In this document: positions 35,124 through 44,855 of the stretch, piece after piece | Numbering within the stretch: the stretch's first letter is position 1 | How the letters are laid out: every line of letters begins with the position of its first letter | Assembly: GCA_016702555.1 (NCBI GenBank) | Contig: JADJDV010000004.1 | Location: 124,001 to 188,000, forward strand | DNA length: 64,000 nucleotides | Reading direction: 5' to 3' | Source: Burkholderiales bacterium | Lineage (GTDB): Bacteria; Pseudomonadota; Gammaproteobacteria; Burkholderiales; Burkholderiaceae_C | Notes under the pieces: model-generated | What the model was told of the DNA's origin: nothing | Seen by the model: the letters and a program-made list of their open reading frames with translations, nothing else | The model's database searches: none | Translations under genes and position numbers: made by a program

Positions 35124-35293
35124 AGATCGTCTTCTCCGAACAGACGTGGGACGACGACCTGTACTGGCAGAAGCTTGATCGCAAATTGCTGGCGCGCATC
35201 CATGCGCTGATCTGGGGAATGACCCGCTCGCCGTTCGAGGGCGCCGGCACGCCAGTTGCTTGCCCTCTTTGGCGAAGGTCTGCTTCAGATTGA
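35120..35293 (+). pseudogene. yoeB: YoeB-type toxin, truncated
   Basis: A 57-codon frame whose first 43 or so codons match the YoeB N-terminus (MKIVFSEQTWDDDLYWQKLD ... TRSPFEGAG). After SPFEGAG the sequence switches to unrelated codons that are antisense to a transposase fragment. The C-terminal half with the catalytic Arg and His of the mRNA interferase is missing, so no toxin activity is expected. The break coincides with the IS remnant. Confidence 0.87.
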
Positions 35294-35430
35294 TGCCGGC
35301 GTCCTTGGCTGCCTGCACCAGCTTGATGCGTGCGGTCTCCAGCAACCGGCTGTCGGTGAGGTGGGCGATGGCCTTCTCCTGCACCGTGGTGTAGACGATC
35401 ACGCGCGTGAACTCTTGCGCCTTGATGAGT
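35246..35430 (-). mobile_element. IS5-type transposase remnant
   Basis: Minus-strand codons read RVIVYTTVQEKAIAHLTDSR, then ETARIKLVQAAKDAGINLKQ and TFAKEGKQLA, an internal segment typical of IS5-group transposases. Both ends are missing and the fragment abuts the truncated yoeB. No terminal repeats were found. From about 35431 to the phaB terminator at 35571 nothing else is recognisable. Confidence 0.75.
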
Positions 35431-35570
35431 GTCCTAGGTGTGTCATCAAATCATCCAGATGTGGACTCCACAGGTGTTCACCCTCATGCCTTTGCGCTTC
35501 GCTACGCTCGTTGTCACCAACTCACGGGTGAGCTTGCACCCGGAAGTGTGCGCCGTACTGGGCGCACCAC

Positions 35571-35595
35571 AAAAAAACCCCGCCTAGGCGGGGTT
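35571..35595 (-). terminator. Rho-independent terminator after phaB
   Basis: A perfect 20-bp palindrome AACCCCGCCTAGGCGGGGTT followed on the minus strand by T7. It ends the phaC-phaA-phaB transcript. Confidence 0.92.
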
Positions 35596-35619
35596 GGAGT
35601 AATCGACCGGCGGTGCCGC

Positions 35620-36357
35620 TCAGCCCATGTGCAGACCGCCGTTGCAGGAGAAGTCGGCGCCGGTGGTGAAACCGGAATCATCGCCCGCCAGCCAAGTCAC
35701 GATGGAGCCGATCTCGTCCGGCGTACCCAGGCGCTTGACCGGGATGGTGGCAACGATCTTCTCAAGCACCTCGGGCTTGATGGCGCGCACCATGTCGGTG
35801 CCAATGTAGCCGGGGCTGACGGTGTTGACGGTGACACCCTTGTTCGCCATTTCCTGCGCCAGCGCCATGGTGAAGCCGTGCATGCCGGCCTTGGCGGCGG
35901 AATAGTTGGTCTGGCCGGCCTGGCCTTTTTCGCCGTTGACCGAGCTGATCTGGATCACGCGACCCCAGCCTTTTTCGACCATGTCCGGAATGACCTGCTT
36001 GGTCACGTTGAACATGCTGTTCAGGTTGGTGTCGATCACCGCGTCCCAATCCTCGCGCGTCATCTTCAGGAACATGCGGTCGCGCGTGATGCCGGCGTTG
36101 TTGACCAGCACGTCGATGGAGCCGTGCTCAGCCTTGGCCTTGGCGAAGGCGTCAGTGGTGGACTGCCAGTCGCTGACGTTGCCGACGCTGGCGTGGAACT
36201 CATAGCCCAGCGCCTTCTGCTCGTCCAGCCACTTCTGGAAGTCGCGCGTGGGGCCGCAGCCGGCAATCACCTTGAAGCCGGCCTTGTGCAGGCGCTGGCA
36301 AATCGCGGTACCAATGCCGCCCATGCCGCCGGTGACGTACGCTACTTTTTGGCTCAT
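35620..36357 (-). CDS. phaB: Acetoacetyl-CoA reductase
   Basis: A 245-aa SDR that reduces acetoacetyl-CoA to (R)-3-hydroxybutyryl-CoA for PHB synthesis. Cofactor motif TGGMGGIG (residues 9-16), NNAGITRD, ISSVNGEKGQAGQTNYSAAK with the YxxxK pair, and the family ending SGFTTGADFSCNGGLHMG. The ATG at 36357 has AAGGAG. Last gene of the pha cluster, 151 bp after phaA. Confidence 0.96.
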   Translation of the reverse strand: MSQKVAYVTGGMGGIGTAICQRLHKAGFKVIAGCGPTRDFQKWLDEQKALGYEFHASVGNVSDWQSTTDAFAKAKAEHGSIDVLVNNAGITRDRMFLKMTREDWDAVIDTNLNSMFNVTKQVIPDMVEKGWGRVIQISSVNGEKGQAGQTNYSAAKAGMHGFTMALAQEMANKGVTVNTVSPGYIGTDMVRAIKPEVLEKIVATIPVKRLGTPDEIGSIVTWLAGDDSGFTTGADFSCNGGLHMG

Positions 36358-36508
36358 GTGATGTCTCCTTTTTGGAACTATGAAATTGATAGCTGTCAAC
36401 GCTTATTTGGCGGAGACAGCTGGTTAATCTACTGCAAAACCTGCTGATTCTGGCGTGCCGGCGTGCAAGGGTTTGCGCGCATGCCGGCCCACCTGGGCAA
36501 CCAGGTGA

Positions 36509-37691
<1,183 letters not shown>

Positions 37692-37769
37692 GGGTTTGTC
37701 TCCTTCGGATGGTGGGTTGTTCTGGCTTGGCAGGGCCGGCCGCGGCCCGGCGCCGCCGTCATGGATTGA

Positions 37770-39518
37770 TCAGGCCTTCACCTTGACGTAGCGGCCCGGC
37801 GCCGGCTCGATGGCCTTGTACTTGGCGCCCTTGCCGTAGTTGGCCGGTGCGGCGACTTGCTTGCCAGCGTGGCTCTGCAGCCAGGCGGCCCAGTCTTCCC
37901 ACCAGCTGCCGGGCGTTTCGGTGGCGCCAGCAATCCACTCGTCGGCGGTCTTGGGGAACTTGCCGTCGTCGCGCACCCAGTGGCTGCGCTTGCCGGCCGC
38001 GGGCGGGTTGATGACGCCGGCGATGTGGCCCGAGGCGCCCATCATGAAGCGCTTCTTGCCCGGCAGCACCTGCGTGCTGGCGTAGGCGCCGCCGATCGGC
38101 ACGATGTGGTCCTCGCGCGAGCCGTACAGGTAGAACGGCATGTCGAGCAGGCGCAGGTCGATCTTCTCGCCGCACACCGTGGCCTTGCCGGGCTTGACGA
38201 GCTTGTTCTCGAGGTAGGTGTTGCGCAGGTACCAGGCGTAGAACGGGCCCGGCAGATTGGTCGAGTCGCTGTTCCAGTACAGCAGGTCGAACGGCGGCGG
38301 TGTCTCGCCCTTCAGGTAGTTGCCGACGACGTAGTTCCACACCAGATCGTTGGGACGCAGAAAGCTGAAGGTGCTGGCCAGGTCCTGCCCTTTCAGCATG
38401 CCGCCCGAGCCCATCTGCATCTCGCGGTAGCGCACCATGGCCTCGTCGATGAAGACATCAAGAATGCCGGTGTCGGTGAAGTCGATCAGGGTGGTCAGCA
38501 GCGTCACGGCCGACACCGGTTTTTCACCGCGCGCGGCCAGCACCGCCAGCGCGGTGGTCAGAATGGTGCCGCCGACGCAGAAGCCGAGCGCGTTGATCTG
38601 CTTGGCGCCCGTGATGTCCTGCACGCGGCGGATGGCCTCGATGGCGGCGTGCTCGATGTAGTCGTCCCAGGTCTTCTTCTCCATCGACGCGTCGGGGTTG
38701 CGCCAGCTGACCACGAAGGTGCGGTGGCCCTGGCTGACGGCGTAGCGGATGAAGGAGTTGGCCGGCTGCAGATCGAGGATGTAGAACTTGTTGATGCACG
38801 GCGGCACCAGCAGGAAGGGCTTTTCGTGCACCTTGGGCGTCAGCGGCTTGTATTCGATGAGCTGGAAGAACTCGTTCTCGAACACCACCGCACCCTCGGT
38901 GGTGGCAACGTTCTTGCCGACCTCGAACAGGCTCTCGTCGGTCATCGACATGTGGCCCTGCTTGGCGTCCTGCAGCATGTTGGCCAGGCCCTTGGCCAGG
39001 CTGGCGCCATGCGTCTCGATGGCTTTCTGCTGCGCGTCGGCGTTGAAGGCCAGGAAGTTGCTGGGCGCCGCGGCCGCCATCCACTGCTCGACGGCAAAGC
39101 GCACGCGGTTCTTGGTCTTGGCATCGCCCTCGGCGGCCTCGGCCATGGCCATCAGGGTGCGCGCGTTCAGCAGATAGACCGCGGCGGCGAACGAAGCCAT
39201 CGGATTCTGCGCCCAGGCCTCACCCTTGAAGCGCCGGTCCTTCAGCGGCGGGTTCGACTGCAGCGTCTGGTTCCACAGCGCGGCGGCGTCCTTGACATAG
39301 TCCTGCTGCAACTGCAGCAACGCCTCGGGCGAAAAACGCAGTTGCGGCACGTCGATCGGCGGCAGTTGCGCGCCGACGCCGCCGATGTCCATGTTCTGGA
39401 ACTGCTGGAACGCCTTCATCCAGGTATCGGAAAAGCCCTTTTCCAGCGGAAAGGCCATGGCGCTGGGCATGGCTTGCGCCAGTTCCTGCCACAAGGTGGA
39501 AGTCTGCTCCGGTGTCAC
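37770..39518 (-). CDS. phaC: Class I poly(3-hydroxyalkanoate) synthase
   Basis: A 582-aa polymerase of (R)-3-hydroxyacyl-CoA. The lipase-like box GFCVGG holds the catalytic Cys; the other triad members are in SREDHIVP (Asp) and GHIAGVINPP (His). W-rich C-terminus and NPDASMEKKTWDDYIEH are typical of class I. The start is GTG 39518 with AAGGAG 5 bp upstream. First gene of phaC-phaA-phaB, the Cupriavidus-type order. Confidence 0.97.
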   Translation of the reverse strand: MTPEQTSTLWQELAQAMPSAMAFPLEKGFSDTWMKAFQQFQNMDIGGVGAQLPPIDVPQLRFSPEALLQLQQDYVKDAAALWNQTLQSNPPLKDRRFKGEAWAQNPMASFAAAVYLLNARTLMAMAEAAEGDAKTKNRVRFAVEQWMAAAAPSNFLAFNADAQQKAIETHGASLAKGLANMLQDAKQGHMSMTDESLFEVGKNVATTEGAVVFENEFFQLIEYKPLTPKVHEKPFLLVPPCINKFYILDLQPANSFIRYAVSQGHRTFVVSWRNPDASMEKKTWDDYIEHAAIEAIRRVQDITGAKQINALGFCVGGTILTTALAVLAARGEKPVSAVTLLTTLIDFTDTGILDVFIDEAMVRYREMQMGSGGMLKGQDLASTFSFLRPNDLVWNYVVGNYLKGETPPPFDLLYWNSDSTNLPGPFYAWYLRNTYLENKLVKPGKATVCGEKIDLRLLDMPFYLYGSREDHIVPIGGAYASTQVLPGKKRFMMGASGHIAGVINPPAAGKRSHWVRDDGKFPKTADEWIAGATETPGSWWEDWAAWLQSHAGKQVAAPANYGKGAKYKAIEPAPGRYVKVKA

Positions 39519-39648
39519 GTGGTCTCCTTGATTTGTTCGGTTCAGGCCGCTCGCCGACGGCGCCAAGTCACAGTATGCGTCACCGACGTAACGCCGTCCT
39601 GACACACGCCCCAGGCAAATATAGCGCGAGTTCGGCGCCGGCTGACGC

Positions 39649-40452
39649 TCAAGCCAGCCAGATGCAGGCCGCCATGCGCCCACTGCCGCCGTGCGCCAGG
39701 TGGTCGCGGCGGTGCGAGTGGTAGCGGTGCGGCTGCTGCACGGTGCACCAGCCGGCGCCGCCGTCGTTGCCGTAGGCCCGCGCGATACCGTGGGCACCGA
39801 GGCGGCGGCGCGCCAGTCCGGCCAGATCGGCCAGGTACTTGCCCTGGCCATGCCGGCGGAAGCAGGCGGCGGCACCGGCATCGTGCGCGACAAAGGCGGC
39901 ACGCACTTCCGGCCCGACCTCGAAAGCCTCGGGGCCGATGCACGGGCCAAGCCAGACCAGCCAGTCGGGGGGCCGATCGGTCGCCGGCACCAGTTCGCGC
40001 AGCTTGGCCAGCGTCTGCTCCAGCACGCCGCCGGCCAGCCCGCGCCAGCCGGCGTGCGCCGCCGCCACTACACTGCCGGCGGCGTCGGTGAACAGCACCG
40101 GCAGGCAGTCGGCCACCAGCACCGTGCAGGCCACGCCGGGTTGCGTCGTCACCGCGGCATCGGCGGTGGCGCCATCGGGCGTGTCGGGCTGCAGGGAGAG
40201 TACCTGAGTGCCGTGGACCTGATCCAGAAACACTGGACGCGCGCCAAGATGCTGCTGCAGGCGCGCACGATTGGCGGCGACGGCCGCCGGCGCATCGCCG
40301 ACGTGCGCGCCCAGATTGAAGAATTCGTAGGGCGCCGCGGAGGCGCCGTCGGCCGGACTCTCGCCGCGCGTGCTGCACCAGGCGTGCACGTGGGCCGGCG
40401 CCGGCCAGTCCGGCCGCCAGCCGGGCACCGACACAGGTTCGGGCACGGCCAT
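39649..40452 (-). CDS. pgeF: Multicopper-oxidase-fold purine nucleoside phosphorylase/laccase PgeF
   Basis: A 267-aa YfiH/PgeF (DUF152) protein, linked to purine nucleoside phosphorolysis or peptidoglycan editing. The zinc-site motifs DQVHGTQV, VLVADCLPVLF, AAHAGWRGL and the ending HRYHSHRRD are present. Its ATG overlaps the maiA stop by one base (TGATG), so the two are coupled. 130 bp separate it from phaC. Confidence 0.92.
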   Translation of the reverse strand: MAVPEPVSVPGWRPDWPAPAHVHAWCSTRGESPADGASAAPYEFFNLGAHVGDAPAAVAANRARLQQHLGARPVFLDQVHGTQVLSLQPDTPDGATADAAVTTQPGVACTVLVADCLPVLFTDAAGSVVAAAHAGWRGLAGGVLEQTLAKLRELVPATDRPPDWLVWLGPCIGPEAFEVGPEVRAAFVAHDAGAAACFRRHGQGKYLADLAGLARRRLGAHGIARAYGNDGGAGWCTVQQPHRYHSHRRDHLAHGGSGRMAACIWLA

Positions 40453-41090
40453 CAGGCCTCGACGTCGGGGCAGGCCGACGGCTGCGCGCGCTGAAAGGCC
40501 GGCAGCGCCATGCAGGCATCGAACACTGCCATGGTGCGCGGCAGGCCGTTCAGATCGCAGTCGAAGCGCTGCGCGTTGAAGATCTGCGGCACCAGGCAGC
40601 AGTCGGCCAGCGTCGGGCTGTCGCCGTGGCTGAAAGTGCCCGGCTGTGCCGCCAGATGCGCTTCGTAGGCTTCCAGGCCCAGCCGCACCCAGTGCTTGTA
40701 CCAGCCGTTCTTGGCCTCGTCGCCGACCTTCAGATCATTGACCAGGTACTTCAGCACGCGCAGGTTGTTGAGCGGGTGAATCTCGCAGGCGACGATTTGC
40801 GCCAGCGCGCGCACGCGGGCGCGACCGGCGGGGTCGGCGGGCAGCAGCGGCGGCTGCGGATGGGTTTCATCCAGGTACTCGATGATCGCCATCGATTGCG
40901 TCAGCCGGCGGCCATCGTCCAACTCCAGCAGCGGCACCAGGCCCTCCGCGCTGAGCGCGCCGAATTCGGGTTTTTTCTGCTCGCCCCTGGCCAGCTGCAC
41001 CGGCAGATACTCATAGGCCAGACCCTTCCACTGCAGCGCGATGCGCACGCGGAACGACGCCGAAGAGCGGAAGTAGTTGTAGAGTTTCAT
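40452..41090 (-). CDS. maiA: Maleylacetoacetate isomerase
   Basis: A 212-aa zeta-class glutathione transferase that isomerises maleylacetoacetate in tyrosine/homogentisate breakdown. It starts MKLYNYFRSSASFRVRIALQ (the SS-x-S/C motif of zeta GSTs) and has LVPLLELDDGRRLTQSMAIIEYLDE and ACEIHPLNNLRVLKYL. Related maleylpyruvate isomerases look similar, so the exact substrate is less sure than the family. Confidence 0.9.
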   Translation of the reverse strand: MKLYNYFRSSASFRVRIALQWKGLAYEYLPVQLARGEQKKPEFGALSAEGLVPLLELDDGRRLTQSMAIIEYLDETHPQPPLLPADPAGRARVRALAQIVACEIHPLNNLRVLKYLVNDLKVGDEAKNGWYKHWVRLGLEAYEAHLAAQPGTFSHGDSPTLADCCLVPQIFNAQRFDCDLNGLPRTMAVFDACMALPAFQRAQPSACPDVEA

Positions 41091-41124
41091 GGCCCCGAGA
41101 ATACACGCCGAAGGAGCGCCAAGC

Positions 41125-41430
41125 ATGATTCTGGAAATCGCCGACATCCGCATTCAACCCGGCCAGCAAGCCGCGTTCGAGGCCGCCATCCGGCAAGGCC
41201 TGGCGACCGTGCTCTCACGCGCGAGGGGTTTTCGCGGCGCCAGCCTGCACCACGGCATCGAGTCGCCCGAGCGCTACGTGCTGCAGGTGCAGTGGGACAC
41301 GCTGGAGGACCACACCGAAGGGTTCCGCGGCTCGCCGCTGTTCACCGAATGGCGCGGCCTGATCGGCGGCTTCTTCGCCGGCGCGCCACTGGTCGAGCAC
41401 TTCACACTTCCGCCGCTGGCCACGGCATGA
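41125..41430 (+). CDS. ABM-fold (antibiotic biosynthesis monooxygenase-type) protein
   Basis: A 101-aa ferredoxin-like alpha/beta protein. It starts MILEIADIRIQPGQQAAFE and has the ABM pattern RGFRGASLHHGIESPERYVLQVQWDTLEDHT (hydrophobic strand, HxG, W after VQ). Such dimers include quinol monooxygenases and haem-degrading enzymes; the substrate here is unknown. AAGGAG lies 8 bp before the ATG. Divergent from maiA across 34 bp. Confidence 0.82.
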   Translation: MILEIADIRIQPGQQAAFEAAIRQGLATVLSRARGFRGASLHHGIESPERYVLQVQWDTLEDHTEGFRGSPLFTEWRGLIGGFFAGAPLVEHFTLPPLATA

Positions 41431-41459
41431 AAAACGGGGCTGCTCGGAGCCCCGTTTTT
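41430..41459. terminator. Bidirectional Rho-independent terminator
   Basis: A5-CGGGGCT, loop of about six bases, AGCCCCG-T5. Symmetrical, so it can end both the ABM gene and the convergent OmpA lipoprotein gene. Confidence 0.93.
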
Positions 41460-41477
41460 CCCGTCAAGCCGTCAGCA

Positions 41478-42134
41478 TCAGCGCTGTGCCACCGCGCGCT
41501 CAGCCAGGAAGATCTCGACCCGCCGGTTGGCCGCGCGGCCACTGTCGGTGGCGTTGCTGGCAATCGGCTCGCGCGAACCGCGACCCTCGGTGCGGATCAG
41601 GCGCGTGTCGGCGCCGCGCACCGCCAGGTAGTCGCGCACGCTGTTGGCGCGCGCCACCGACAGCGGGTTGTTGATGGCGTCGGTGCCGGTCGAATCGGTG
41701 TGGCCGATGATGTAGATCTCGGTATTCGGCTGCTGATTCAGGCCTTGCGCGAACTGGTCCAGGATCGGCCGCATATTGGCCTTGATGTCGGAGCGCCCGG
41801 TGTCGAACGAAACGTCGCTCGGAATGTTCAGCTTCAGCCGGTTGTCCTGCGTCTGCGTGACTTCCACGCCGGTGCCGGCGGTGGCCTGCTGCATCTGCGT
41901 CTTCTTGTTCTCCATGTACTTGGACCAGGCATAGCCGCCCGCAGCGCCCACGGCCGCGCCAATGGCGGCGCCCTTGCCGTCGCCGATCAGGCCGCCGGCC
42001 ACGGCGCCCACGCCGGCGCCGATGCCGGTGTTGCGCTGGGTTTCGGTCATGTTGGCGCAGCCGGTCATCACCATGGCGGCGGTGGCGCCGGCCAGAATCA
42101 GGCCACGGCCGGGAAATTGAATGCCTTGTTTCAT
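41478..42134 (-). CDS. OmpA-family lipoprotein with glycine-zipper segment
   Basis: A 218-aa outer-membrane lipoprotein. The signal ends MVMTGC (Cys25). A glycine zipper follows (IGAGVGAVAGGLIGDGKGAAIGAAVGAAGGYAW, about residues 37-70), then an OmpA peptidoglycan-binding domain (SDVSFDTGRSDI ... IIGHTDSTGTDAINNPLSVARA ... EGRGSREPIASN ... NRRVEI). It resembles YiaD. ATG 42134 has AAAGGA upstream. Confidence 0.94.
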   Translation of the reverse strand: MKQGIQFPGRGLILAGATAAMVMTGCANMTETQRNTGIGAGVGAVAGGLIGDGKGAAIGAAVGAAGGYAWSKYMENKKTQMQQATAGTGVEVTQTQDNRLKLNIPSDVSFDTGRSDIKANMRPILDQFAQGLNQQPNTEIYIIGHTDSTGTDAINNPLSVARANSVRDYLAVRGADTRLIRTEGRGSREPIASNATDSGRAANRRVEIFLAERAVAQR

Positions 42135-42248
42135 GAGCTTTGTCCTTTCTCTCGAAATCAATGATGGGTCGGCGACCGAGTGCCGCAGCGCTCCGGATTT
42201 AACGCCGACGTCCGCCCCATCAGTGTAGGACGCCATCGCGTCCGCTCG

Positions 42249-42695
42249 TCAGGCCGCCTGGCTGCGCGCGTGATTCGTGACCAATTTGGCAAGCAGCGCG
42301 AGCAGTTGGTGCCGCTCCTCGGGCGCCAGCGGCTCCAGGATGCGCTGCTGCACCATCTCGACCCCGGGCTTGAGCGCCAGCACCGCCTGTTCGCCTTCAG
42401 CCGTCAGCCACAACAGCTTGCGCCGGCGGTCCTGCGTGTCGGCATCGCGCCGCAGCCAGCCCTTGTGCTCCAGCCGCCCGATCACCGAGCCGATGGTGGC
42501 GGCATCGAACACCACGCGCCCGGCCAACGTGATCTGGTCGATGCCGGGCTCGTCCATCAGCACGTTGAGGATGGCGAACTGCACCGGCGTCACGCCATGC
42601 GCCGCCGCTTCGTCGGAAAACACCGCCGACGCAATCTGGTGCGCGCGCCGGATCAGATGGCCCGGCGCCTGCTCGAACTCGAAGCGTGCTGCCAT
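42249..42695 (-). CDS. MarR-family transcriptional regulator
   Basis: A 148-aa winged helix-turn-helix regulator: VTPVQFAILNVLMDEPG, TLAGRVVFDAATIGSVIGRLEHKGWLRRDADTQDRRRKLLWLT (DxR wing). No ligand can be inferred. ATG 42695 preferred over a TTG three codons upstream. Divergent from the Nudix gene across 54 bp, so it may control it or itself. Confidence 0.9.
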   Translation of the reverse strand: MAARFEFEQAPGHLIRRAHQIASAVFSDEAAAHGVTPVQFAILNVLMDEPGIDQITLAGRVVFDAATIGSVIGRLEHKGWLRRDADTQDRRRKLLWLTAEGEQAVLALKPGVEMVQQRILEPLAPEERHQLLALLAKLVTNHARSQAA

Positions 42696-42749
42696 GGCGA
42701 GCAAGTGTAGCCATCGCGCCGCGGCCGGCTGGCACTACACTGCCAAGGC

Positions 42750-43298
42750 ATGCAGCCCAGAACCGTCAAGCATTGCCGCCAGTGCGGCACCCTGGTCGAG
42801 CAGCGCGTGCCCGACGATGGCGACACCCACGAGCGCGCCGTGTGCCCGGCCTGCGGCACCATTCACTACCTCAATCCGCTGCTGGTGGTGGGCACGGTGC
42901 CGTACCTGGGCGACAAGGTGCTGCTGTGCCAGCGCGCCATCGAGCCGCGCTGGGGCAAGTGGACGCTGCCGGCCGGCTTCATGGAGATGGGCGAGACCCT
43001 GGTCGAAGGCGCGGCGCGCGAAACCGACGAAGAGGCCGGCGCCGAGATCGAGATGGGCGACTTCTTCAGCGTCATGAGCATCGGGCGCATTGGCCAGGTG
43101 CACGTGTTCTATCTGGCCCGACTGCTGAGTGAGCGCTTCAACCCCGGCACCGAAACGCTGCAGGCACGGCTGTTCAGCGAAGCCGAGGTGCCGTGGGACG
43201 AACTGGCCTTCACCACCGTGCGCGAAACCCTCAAGTGCTTCTTTGACGACCAGCGGCGCGGCGCCTTTGCCATACACGACATGGACATCCAGCGCTGA
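42750..43298 (+). CDS. Nudix hydrolase with N-terminal zinc ribbon
   Basis: A 182-aa protein. CRQCG and CPACG (residues 9-36) form a zinc ribbon as in NudC-like and NADH-pyrophosphatase-type Nudix enzymes. The Nudix box is complete: GFMEMGE then REtDEEaGa (about residues 76-98). It hydrolyses a nucleoside diphosphate derivative; the substrate is not clear. It lies 14 bp before aat. Confidence 0.92.
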   Translation: MQPRTVKHCRQCGTLVEQRVPDDGDTHERAVCPACGTIHYLNPLLVVGTVPYLGDKVLLCQRAIEPRWGKWTLPAGFMEMGETLVEGAARETDEEAGAEIEMGDFFSVMSIGRIGQVHVFYLARLLSERFNPGTETLQARLFSEAEVPWDELAFTTVRETLKCFFDDQRRGAFAIHDMDIQR

Positions 43299-43312
43299 GA
43301 GGGTGTGAACCG

Positions 43313-44074
43313 ATGAACCCGCGCCCGGCGCTGACGCTGCTGCAAGCCGGCGACGCGTTTCCGCCGTTGGCGTACGCTTGGCCGGCGCACTCGCCCGCGC
43401 CCGGCCTGCTGGCCGCTGGCGGCGCACTCGACGTACAAACCCTGGTGGCGGCGTATTCAGCCACTGTGTTTCCTTGGTTCAGCGAGGGCGAGCCCATCCT
43501 GTGGTGGAGCCCCGACCCACGCATGGTGCTGCCGGTGGCGCAGTTCCGCCTGCACCGCTCGCTGCGCAAGCGGGTGGCGAGCTTTCGCGACACCAGTACC
43601 TGCGAGATTCGCATCGACACCGCGTTCGAGCGGGTCATGGCGGCCTGCGCGCAAACCCGACGCGCCGGCCAATCGGGCACCTGGATCGGGCCCGAGATGC
43701 AGCTCGCCTACCAGGCGCTGCACCAGGCCGGTCACGCGCACAGCGTGGAAACCTGGATCGGCGGCCGTCTGGTGGCGGGGCTGTATTGCGTTTCGATCGG
43801 CCGGGCGGTGTTCGGCGAATCGATGTTCACCCAGGTCAGCGATGGCTCCAAGATCGCACTCGCGGCGCTGGTGGCCTGGTGCCGCCGGCACGGCCTGCCA
43901 CTGATCGACTGTCAGCAGAACACCGCCCATCTGGCCTTCATGGGCGCGCGGCCGATGGCGCGCGAGGCCTTCGCCACCCAGGTCGCGCAGCTGGCGCAGC
44001 AGCCCGCCGCGCCCTGGCGGTTCGACCCCGTATACTGGGACGAAGTCTTGCCTGCCCCTCGAGCCGACCGGTGA
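43313..44074 (+). CDS. aat: Leucyl/phenylalanyl-tRNA-protein transferase
   Basis: A 253-aa N-degron enzyme that adds Leu or Phe to proteins with N-terminal Arg or Lys, marking them for ClpAP. Family motifs: FPPLAYA, GLLAAGGAL, VFPWFSEGEPILWWSPDPRMVL, ETWIGGRLVAGLYCVSIGRAVFGESMF and IDCQQNTAHLAFMGARPM. Its stop overlaps the next start as GTGA. Confidence 0.96.
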   Translation: MNPRPALTLLQAGDAFPPLAYAWPAHSPAPGLLAAGGALDVQTLVAAYSATVFPWFSEGEPILWWSPDPRMVLPVAQFRLHRSLRKRVASFRDTSTCEIRIDTAFERVMAACAQTRRAGQSGTWIGPEMQLAYQALHQAGHAHSVETWIGGRLVAGLYCVSIGRAVFGESMFTQVSDGSKIALAALVAWCRRHGLPLIDCQQNTAHLAFMGARPMAREAFATQVAQLAQQPAAPWRFDPVYWDEVLPAPRADR

Positions 44075-44829
44075 CGCACCTCAAGGATCTCCCTCCCCAG
44101 ACCCTGCAGTTCTATGCCACGGCGCCCTACCCTTGCAGCTACCTGCCCGGGCAGCGCGCGCGTTCGCAGGTGGCGACGCCAAGCCACCTGATCGATGCCG
44201 AGGCCTATTCCAATCTGGTGCAAAACGGCTTTCGCCGCAGCGGCATGTTCACCTACCGCCCCTACTGCGACGGCTGCCAAGCCTGCGTGCCGGTGCGCGT
44301 GCGTACGCAGTGGTTTCGGCCCGACCGCAGTCAGCGCCGTGCGCGCACGCGCCACGCCAGTCTGCAGGCGCGCGTGCTGCGGCTGCGCTACCTGCCCGAG
44401 CATTACCAGCTCTATCTGCGCTACCAGAACGGGCGCCACACCGGCGGCGGCATGGACCAGGACAGCGTCGATCAGTACACGCAATTCCTGCTGCAAAGCC
44501 ACGTCGATTCGCGTCTGATCGAGTTCCGCGATCCACCCACCGACGGCCAGCCAGGCACGCTGCGCATCGTCTCCATCATCGATCTGCTGAAGGACGGGTT
44601 GTCGGCGGTCTACACCTTCTACGACCCCGACCAGCGCGCCAGCTACGGCACCTACAGCGTGCTCTGGCAGATCGAGCAGGCGGCGGCCCTGGGCCTGCCC
44701 TACCTGTACCTGGGCTACTGGATCGAGGGCAGCGGCAAGATGGCCTACAAGGCGCGCTTTCGGCCCTTCGAACGCCTGATCGATGGCCGGTGGCGCGCCG
44801 CCGATCCGTCTGCGCCCAGCGCCGACTGA
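44071..44829 (+). CDS. bpt: Aspartate/glutamate leucyltransferase Bpt
   Basis: A 252-aa ATE1-like transferase that adds Leu to N-terminal Asp or Glu. Signatures: YPCSYLPGQRARSQVA, FRRSGMFTYRPYCDGCQACVPVRV (the conserved Cys cluster), and LGYWIEGSGKMAYKARFRPFE. The start is GTG 44071, coupled to aat. Together with aat it supplies both branches of the bacterial N-end rule. Confidence 0.95.
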   Translation: MTHLKDLPPQTLQFYATAPYPCSYLPGQRARSQVATPSHLIDAEAYSNLVQNGFRRSGMFTYRPYCDGCQACVPVRVRTQWFRPDRSQRRARTRHASLQARVLRLRYLPEHYQLYLRYQNGRHTGGGMDQDSVDQYTQFLLQSHVDSRLIEFRDPPTDGQPGTLRIVSIIDLLKDGLSAVYTFYDPDQRASYGTYSVLWQIEQAAALGLPYLYLGYWIEGSGKMAYKARFRPFERLIDGRWRAADPSAPSAD

Positions 44830-44855
44830 AGCGCACGCATCCCCCCGTACCCGCC

